DNA of 64,000 nucleotides. Source: Paracoccaceae bacterium (GTDB lineage: Bacteria; Pseudomonadota; Alphaproteobacteria; Rhodobacterales; Rhodobacteraceae). The translations under genes and the position numbers were made by a program. A model generated the notes under the pieces. The model saw only the letters and a program-made list of their open reading frames with translations. It had not been told where the DNA came from and ran no database searches. Position 1 is the stretch's first letter. Each line of letters opens with the position of its first letter. This document shows positions 59,431 to 64,000 of the stretch, in pieces. Location: positions 248,001 through 312,000 of the forward strand of contig WGNF01000002.1 of the NCBI GenBank assembly GCA_016124615.1, in the 5' to 3' direction.

Positions 59431-60438
59431 ATGACCAGTGTCTCTTTCGGCGATCTCGCGCAGAGCTTTCTGCTCCAGCGCAGCAACACCGCGATCAAAA
59501 CGACGCTTCAGAGCCTTTCGACCGAGGTCACGACGGGCATCGCCGCCGACCCCGGCAAGGCTCTCGGCGGCGACTTCGGCAAGGTCGGTGCCATCGCCCA
59601 CACGCTGACCACGCTTCAGGCCTATGGGCTTGCGGCAACGCAGGCGGCGCTTTCGGCCTCTGCCGTGCAGGACAGCCTGTCCACGCTCGATGGGCAGGCG
59701 ACCGCGCTGTCCACCTCGCTGCTGACGGCGGGCAGTGCCGGTCAGCCGACCGGCCTGCAAACGGTTGCGACGGCGGCCCGCGGCGCGCTTGAAGCGGCGG
59801 TTTCGGCACTGAACGCCCGCGTCGGCAGCCAGAGCCTTTTTGCCGGGGCCGCCACCGATCGGCCGGCCGTCGCCTCTGCCGATGCCCTTCTTGCGAGCCT
59901 TGGGCCCGTGGTTGCCGGGCAGACGACCGCGGCGGGGGTGGCGCAGGCCGTGCAGGACTGGTTCGCCTCGCCCAGCGGGTTCGCCGCCGCCGGTTACCTC
60001 GGCTCGGCCACGCCGGCGTCGGCCACCCCGATCGCCCCCGGCGAAAGTGCCGGGGCCTCGGTGACGGCGCTTGACCCGGCGATCACGGCAACGCTTGCCG
60101 GGCTGGCCACGGCGGCCCTGATCGACACCGGTCCGCTTGTCGGCAACGCGCCCGCGCAGGCCGATCTTGCAACGCTTGCCGGGCAGGCCCTGTTGTCGTC
60201 GTCCGACGCACGCGCCGGCCTTGCCGCCCGGGTCGGCGTGGTGCAGGCGCGCATTTCGCAGGCGCAGACCCGCAATGGCAGCGAGGCCACCGCGCTGCAA
60301 CTCGCGCAATCGAAGCTTCTCGCCGTCGATCCCTATGCGACGGCGACCGCCCTGCAATCGACGCAGACCCAGCTTGACACACTCTACGCGCTGACCGCCC
60401 GGATCTCGGGGCTTTCGTTGACCAATTTCCTGAAATGA
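59431..60438 (+). CDS. flgL: Flagellar hook-associated protein 3, FlgL-type
   Basis: This 335-residue flagellin-like protein is the second junction subunit. It has coiled-coil ends (SFGDLAQSFLLQRSNTAIKTTLQSLSTEVTTG at the start, QTQLDTLYALTARISGLSLTNFLK at the end) with a short variable centre. It begins 2 nt after flgK. FlgL and flagellin are alike; the place after flgK settles the call. Confidence 0.88.
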   Translation: MTSVSFGDLAQSFLLQRSNTAIKTTLQSLSTEVTTGIAADPGKALGGDFGKVGAIAHTLTTLQAYGLAATQAALSASAVQDSLSTLDGQATALSTSLLTAGSAGQPTGLQTVATAARGALEAAVSALNARVGSQSLFAGAATDRPAVASADALLASLGPVVAGQTTAAGVAQAVQDWFASPSGFAAAGYLGSATPASATPIAPGESAGASVTALDPAITATLAGLATAALIDTGPLVGNAPAQADLATLAGQALLSSSDARAGLAARVGVVQARISQAQTRNGSEATALQLAQSKLLAVDPYATATALQSTQTQLDTLYALTARISGLSLTNFLK

Positions 60439-61538
60439 TCCGCGCCCTTCTTCTCGGCGCCGCTCTGGCGCTGGCAGCTCCGGCGGTTCTGGCCGACGCG
60501 ATCCGGCTCAAGGACCTTGTCGAGTTCGATGGCGTGCGCGGCAACGATCTGGTTGGCTATGGCCTCGTCGTCGGTCTGAACGGCACCGGCGATGGCATCC
60601 GCAACTCGCCCTTCACCGCCGAGATCATGACGACCCTGCTCGAACGGCTGGGGATCAATGTTTCGGGCGAGACGTTCCAGCCCAAGAACGTCGCCGCCGT
60701 GTTCGTGACGGCTGCGCTGCCGCCCTTCGCCCGCGTCGGCGGCCAGATCGACGTTACCGTTTCGGCGATCGGCGATGCCAAAAGCCTGCTGGGCGGGACG
60801 CTGGTGATGACGCCGCTGAACGGGGCCGACGGAAAGATCTATGCCGTCGCGCAAGGCACGATCATCGCCGGTGGCGTGGTGGCGCAGGGTGCCGCGGCCA
60901 GCGTGACCCAAGGTGTGCCGACCGCGGGCACGATCCCCGCCGGTGCCCGCGTCGAACGAGAGGTCGCTTTCGACTTTGCCGGGCTCACCACCGTTCGGCT
61001 GGCACTGCGCACGCCGGATTTCACCACCGCGGGGCGCATCGAGACGGCGATCAATGCGGATTTCGGTCGCCCGGTGGCGGTGATGCTGGATGCCGGAACG
61101 GTCGCCGTCGACATCGGCGCCACCCGGATGACGTCGACCGCGCATGTACTCGGCCGCATCGAGGATCTGACGGTCGATCCCGAACAGCGCGCGCGCGTGG
61201 TGGTCGATCAGCGCTCCGGCACCATCGTGATCGGTGCCGACGTGCGCATTTCGCGCGTCGCGGTGGCACAGGGCAACCTGACCTTGCGCATCGAAGAGGC
61301 GCCGCAGGTGGTGCAGCCCGATCCGTTCTCGTCGGGCAGCACGATCGTGGTACCGCACAGCAAGGCGAGCATCGATCAGGCGCCGGGCAAAGGCCTGGCG
61401 GAGGTCGAAGGCGGCGCGACCCTGTCCCAGGTGGTGGCGGGCCTGAACGCGCTCGGCGTTGCCCCGCATGACATGATCGACATCCTGAAAAGCATCAACG
61501 CCGCCGGTGCGCTGCACGCGGAATTCCTGGTGCGCTGA
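60435..61538 (+). CDS. flgI: Flagellar P-ring protein FlgI
   Basis: This 367-residue protein forms the ring in the peptidoglycan layer. A signal peptide (MIRALLLGAALALAAPAVLA) precedes DAIRLKDLVEFDGVRGNDLVGYGLVVGLNGTGDG, the family start. It overlaps flgL by ATGA and ends the plus-strand flagellar unit. Confidence 0.95.
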   Translation: MIRALLLGAALALAAPAVLADAIRLKDLVEFDGVRGNDLVGYGLVVGLNGTGDGIRNSPFTAEIMTTLLERLGINVSGETFQPKNVAAVFVTAALPPFARVGGQIDVTVSAIGDAKSLLGGTLVMTPLNGADGKIYAVAQGTIIAGGVVAQGAAASVTQGVPTAGTIPAGARVEREVAFDFAGLTTVRLALRTPDFTTAGRIETAINADFGRPVAVMLDAGTVAVDIGATRMTSTAHVLGRIEDLTVDPEQRARVVVDQRSGTIVIGADVRISRVAVAQGNLTLRIEEAPQVVQPDPFSSGSTIVVPHSKASIDQAPGKGLAEVEGGATLSQVVAGLNALGVAPHDMIDILKSINAAGALHAEFLVR

Positions 61539-61552
61539 CCTCGTCGGCATTG

Positions 61553-61571
61553 CCGCGCCCTGTCGGCGCGG
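61553..61571. terminator. Hairpin between flgI and fliP
   Basis: CCGCGCC (61553-61559) and GGCGCGG (61565-61571) form a 7-bp stem with a 5-nt loop in the 71-bp spacer between convergent flagellar operons. No T tract. Confidence 0.45.
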
Positions 61572-61609
61572 GAGCTCCGCCGATCCGGCCCCCCACTGAG
61601 CGCCTGCCC

Positions 61610-62332
61610 CTACAGATAGCTTCTGACCAGCGCCCCCGAGACCAGCGCCCAGCCGTTCGTGACCACGAAAAAGGCCAGCTTGAACGGTAGCGAGACCATC
61701 GAAGGCGGCACCATCATCATGCCCATCGACATCAGCACCGCCGCGACGACAAGGTCGATGATGAGGAACGGCAGGTAGATCAGAAATCCGATCTCGAAGG
61801 CGCGCTGCATCTCGCTCAGCAGGAATGAGGGGATCAGCAGCGACAGCGGCGCGTCGCGCGCGGTGCTGACACCGGCGAAATCCGGTCTCAGGTCGCGCAG
61901 GATGTCGAAGGTGGCGGCGTCGATGCGGTGGGCCATGAAGGCGCGGAACGGGGCCATGCCCTCGGTGAAGGCGGTCTGCGTGTCGATCCGTCCGTCGATC
62001 AGCGGCTGGATGGCATGCTCCCAGGAAGCGGTGAAGACCGGTTCCATCACGAAATAGGTCAGAAACAGCGCGAGGCTGATGATCAGCATGTTGGGCGGCG
62101 ACTGCTGCAGGCCAAGACCCTGCCGCAGGATCGCCAGCACCGTCACGATGAACGGGAAGCAGGTGATCATGATGGCGAGCCCCGGCACCAGGCTGAGCAC
62201 CGTCACGAGCGCGAACAGCTCCACCGTGCGCGCGGTCAGCCCGCCGCCGTCGGTGGCAGAGAGGGTCAACTGCTGCGCCGCGGCCGGGTGCGACATCGTG
62301 GTGACAAACAGCGCAAGGGCGAGACGCCGCAC
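61610..62332 (-). CDS. fliP: Flagellar type III export protein FliP
   Basis: This 240-residue export-gate subunit has a signal peptide (MRRLALALFVTTMSHPAAA), then membrane segments. FliP motifs are FPFIVTVLAILRQGLGLQQSPPNMLIISLALFLTYFVM and PSFLLSEMQRAFEIGFLIYLPFLIIDLVVAAVLMSMGMMMVPP. It follows fliN by 3 nt. Confidence 0.96.
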   Translation of the reverse strand: MRRLALALFVTTMSHPAAAQQLTLSATDGGGLTARTVELFALVTVLSLVPGLAIMITCFPFIVTVLAILRQGLGLQQSPPNMLIISLALFLTYFVMEPVFTASWEHAIQPLIDGRIDTQTAFTEGMAPFRAFMAHRIDAATFDILRDLRPDFAGVSTARDAPLSLLIPSFLLSEMQRAFEIGFLIYLPFLIIDLVVAAVLMSMGMMMVPPSMVSLPFKLAFFVVTNGWALVSGALVRSYL

Positions 62333-62335
62333 CGA

Positions 62336-62626
62336 TCAGAGCCCGTTGGTCAGGTTGGCAACTTCGGTCAGCCGCACCGCGAGTTGCCCGGACGGTTCGC
62401 CGTCAAGCTCCTGCAACTCGCCGCGGGCGATGAGGCGGTCGCCGACGTAAAGCTCCACCGGGTCGTCGACCCGCCGGTCGAGCGTGAGCACCGAGTCGCA
62501 CTGCAGGCGCAGCAGATCGCGCACCAATGGCCGCGCCTTGCCGACCGAGATCACGATCTCGATCGGAACCTGGGTGAAAGGGTTCATCGCGCCGCCCTCC
62601 GCGCCTCCGGGCCTGCGATCATCCAT
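62336..62626 (-). CDS. fliN: Flagellar motor switch protein FliN (SpoA domain)
   Basis: This 96-residue protein has a SpoA (C-ring) domain: VPIEIVISVGKARPLVRDLLRLQCDSVLTLDRRVDDPVELYVGDRLIARGEL. It is shorter than E. coli FliN. The ATG overlaps the fliH stop by 8 bp (ATGGATGA). A second ATG at 62587 would start the conserved domain. Confidence 0.88.
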   Translation of the reverse strand: MDDRRPGGAEGGAMNPFTQVPIEIVISVGKARPLVRDLLRLQCDSVLTLDRRVDDPVELYVGDRLIARGELQELDGEPSGQLAVRLTEVANLTNGL

Positions 62627-63215
62627 GCTGTGGTATCTCCTCTAGGGGGTGGAAGAAGCCGGTGACCGCGGCGCGGATCGTGTCGGTGACATGGTCGAGA
62701 TCAATGTGGTCCTCGCGATCGCCAAGCCGGAGGTAGACCTGCCCCTCGCCCAGCGTCGGCTCTTCAACCAGCCGCACCGGCGGGCCCGGGTGCCCGGCCA
62801 GCAGCGCCTCGAGTGCGGGGCGGGCGGCGGGGTTCAGTTCGATGGTCACCGGCGTATCGGCGGCCAGTTCGGCCAGCGGGCGGAGCGCCTCTGCCACGAT
62901 GGGCGCGAGGTTGTCGCGCGCCATCCCGGGCAAAACACGCGAGACGAGGGCGACCAGCAGCGGTTGCAGGGCGGCCAGCACATGCGCGCGGGCCTCGTGA
63001 TAGGTGAACGACAGGGCCTGAAGGCTACGGGCGAGATCGGCACTGACGGAGGATCTCTCCTCCTTCTGGGCGGCCATCGCATCCTCCCAACCGGCGGCGT
63101 AACCCGCCTCGAACGAGGCGAGCCGGGCCTCCTCCATTGCGGCGGCTTCGATCACCACGGTTTCCGCGGCGTTGGTGTCCTGGCCGAAGACCTCAAGCCG
63201 GAGGCGCCCGCTCAT
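62619..63215 (-). CDS. fliH: FliH-like flagellar export protein
   Basis: This 198-residue protein lies between fliF and fliN, the usual place for fliH. It has an Ala/Glu-rich coiled-coil part (about residues 25-70), a central amphipathic segment and a C-terminal part with EGQVYLRLGDREDHIDLDHV. These fit FliH/YscL, which regulates the export ATPase. Sequence likeness is weak, so the call rests on layout and place. Coupled to fliF by ATGA. Confidence 0.7.
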   Translation of the reverse strand: MSGRLRLEVFGQDTNAAETVVIEAAAMEEARLASFEAGYAAGWEDAMAAQKEERSSVSADLARSLQALSFTYHEARAHVLAALQPLLVALVSRVLPGMARDNLAPIVAEALRPLAELAADTPVTIELNPAARPALEALLAGHPGPPVRLVEEPTLGEGQVYLRLGDREDHIDLDHVTDTIRAAVTGFFHPLEEIPQHG

Positions 63216-64000
63216 GGCGCGGTTTCCTCTCGGTCGTCGACCCAGCTACGCAGGATTTCCACCGTTTCGCCCTGGCGTTCTGCGATCAGTCGGCGCAGGC
63301 GCGCGACCGGGTCGGCGGCGACCGCCTTTGTTTCGGCATCGGTCTGGCGCCCCTCGGGCGAGACGATGCTGAGGTTTTCGGGAATGTAGCTGCCGTCGTC
63401 GATCTCGCCGGTCAGCACGCGGGCGGCGGCCGGATCGGCCGCTCCTGGCAATGGCAGGGCCGGGACGCCCCGGCCGCGCGACGAGGCGAGGATCGGGCGC
63501 ACCACGAAAAGGCCAAGCGCCAGCGCGACGATGGCGAGCACGGCAAGCTGAACTGCCAACATCGGGTCGAGCCCGAGTTGGCTCAGAAGTGACGGGGCGA
63601 CGGCGGTTCCCAGTGGCGTGACCGGCTGGAAGGCGAGCGAGCGGATGGTGATCACATCGCCCCGCTTTTCGTCGTAGCCGACGGCAGATGCGACGAGGTC
63701 GTGCAGCGTCGCCAGCTCGGCATCGGGGCGGGGTGCCCAGCTTTCCTTGCCCGCCGCGTCAACGCCGCGAATGCCGTCGACCAGTACTGCGACCGTCAGC
63801 CGCCGGATGCTGCCGGGACCGCGCTGAACCTCCCTCTGAGTCGAGGAGACTTCGTAATTCGTGCGCTCATGCGTGCTGTTGTCCTGGCTTTGCGCGGTCG
63901 ATCCGGTCCCGTTCGCCTGCCCGGTGGGCAGGTTGCTGGCCACGGTGACCGCGCCGGAACCTTTGTCGGTGGAATTGCTTGTGTGATCTTCGGTGTCGGT
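63212..64000 (-). CDS. fliF: Flagellar MS-ring protein FliF, C-terminal part (cut by window edge)
   Basis: The visible part is the C-terminal 262 codons. It has NYEVSSTQREVQRGPGSIRRLTVAVLVDG, which is conserved in FliF before the last helix, then a membrane helix (LAVQLAVLAIVALALGLFVVRPIL) and the C-terminal FliG-binding tail (ADPVARLRRLIAERQGETVEILRSWV). The frame is open past the right edge. It is first of the fliF-H-N-P unit seen here. Confidence 0.93.
   Translation of the reverse strand, partial: TDTEDHTSNSTDKGSGAVTVASNLPTGQANGTGSTAQSQDNSTHERTNYEVSSTQREVQRGPGSIRRLTVAVLVDGIRGVDAAGKESWAPRPDAELATLHDLVASAVGYDEKRGDVITIRSLAFQPVTPLGTAVAPSLLSQLGLDPMLAVQLAVLAIVALALGLFVVRPILASSRGRGVPALPLPGAADPAAARVLTGEIDDGSYIPENLSIVSPEGRQTDAETKAVAADPVARLRRLIAERQGETVEILRSWVDDREETAP

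Overview
The window is GC-rich chromosomal DNA from an alphaproteobacterium, most probably a Rhodobacterales/Paracoccaceae member (Rhodobacter, Gemmobacter or Tabrizicola type). Evidence: the protein families and their order, a MocR-type TauR next to taurine genes, SoeABC beside a taurine cluster, a Fla2/CtrA-type flagellar set, and tightly packed operons with many ATGA or GTGA overlaps. I saw no rRNA, tRNA, insertion sequence, prophage, integrase or CRISPR array. It reads as ordinary core chromosome with one well-defined catabolic island and the edge of a flagellar cluster.

1-36500 is mostly housekeeping. It holds an envelope pair (alpha-2-macroglobulin then penicillin-binding protein 1C, cut by the left edge); an orphan hybrid histidine kinase; a yggT-recQ-yaaA operon; a plus-strand run of thioesterase, UMF1-type transporter, MepA, phytase-like esterase and queuosine-precursor transporter; a compact unit (16237-16456) with an extreme Shine-Dalgarno, an 18-residue ORF and a strong terminator; a DedA protein; ArfB; a class III aminotransferase paired with an aminoglycoside-kinase-fold kinase (resembling the vertebrate hydroxylysine pair); pncA-pncB; TrhO; DedA plus an ATP-grasp enzyme; an M20 amidohydrolase; feoAB behind an IscR-type box; a DUF3857 transglutaminase; a CDP-alcohol transferase; MltB; RNase R; and dapE with a GNAT enzyme.

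36500-38600 carries a Hint-domain protein and a creatininase-family amidohydrolase. 38601-53262 is a complete taurine dissimilation island. TauABC imports taurine, Tpa removes the amino group to give sulfoacetaldehyde, Xsc splits it to sulfite and acetyl phosphate, AckA can turn acetyl phosphate into acetate and ATP, a TauE-type permease can export sulfite, and SoeABC can oxidise sulfite to sulfate. TauR sits in the middle. CTGGACCTA-like direct repeats lie before xsc, tpa, tauA and tauR, so one regulon is likely. Helically phased 11-bp repeats upstream of tauR suggest a further input.

53321-64000 has Tex and then flagellar genes: motB-flgE-flgK-flgL-flgI on the plus strand meeting fliP-fliN-fliH-fliF on the minus strand, with fliF cut by the right edge. 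CtrA-like half-site pairs (TTAA-N7-TTAA with one mismatch) precede motB and flgE.

The most unusual signals are the mini-ORF unit at 16285-16456, the phased repeats at 48403-48439, the inserted domain in TauC, and the kinase/aminotransferase pair at 17979-20182.
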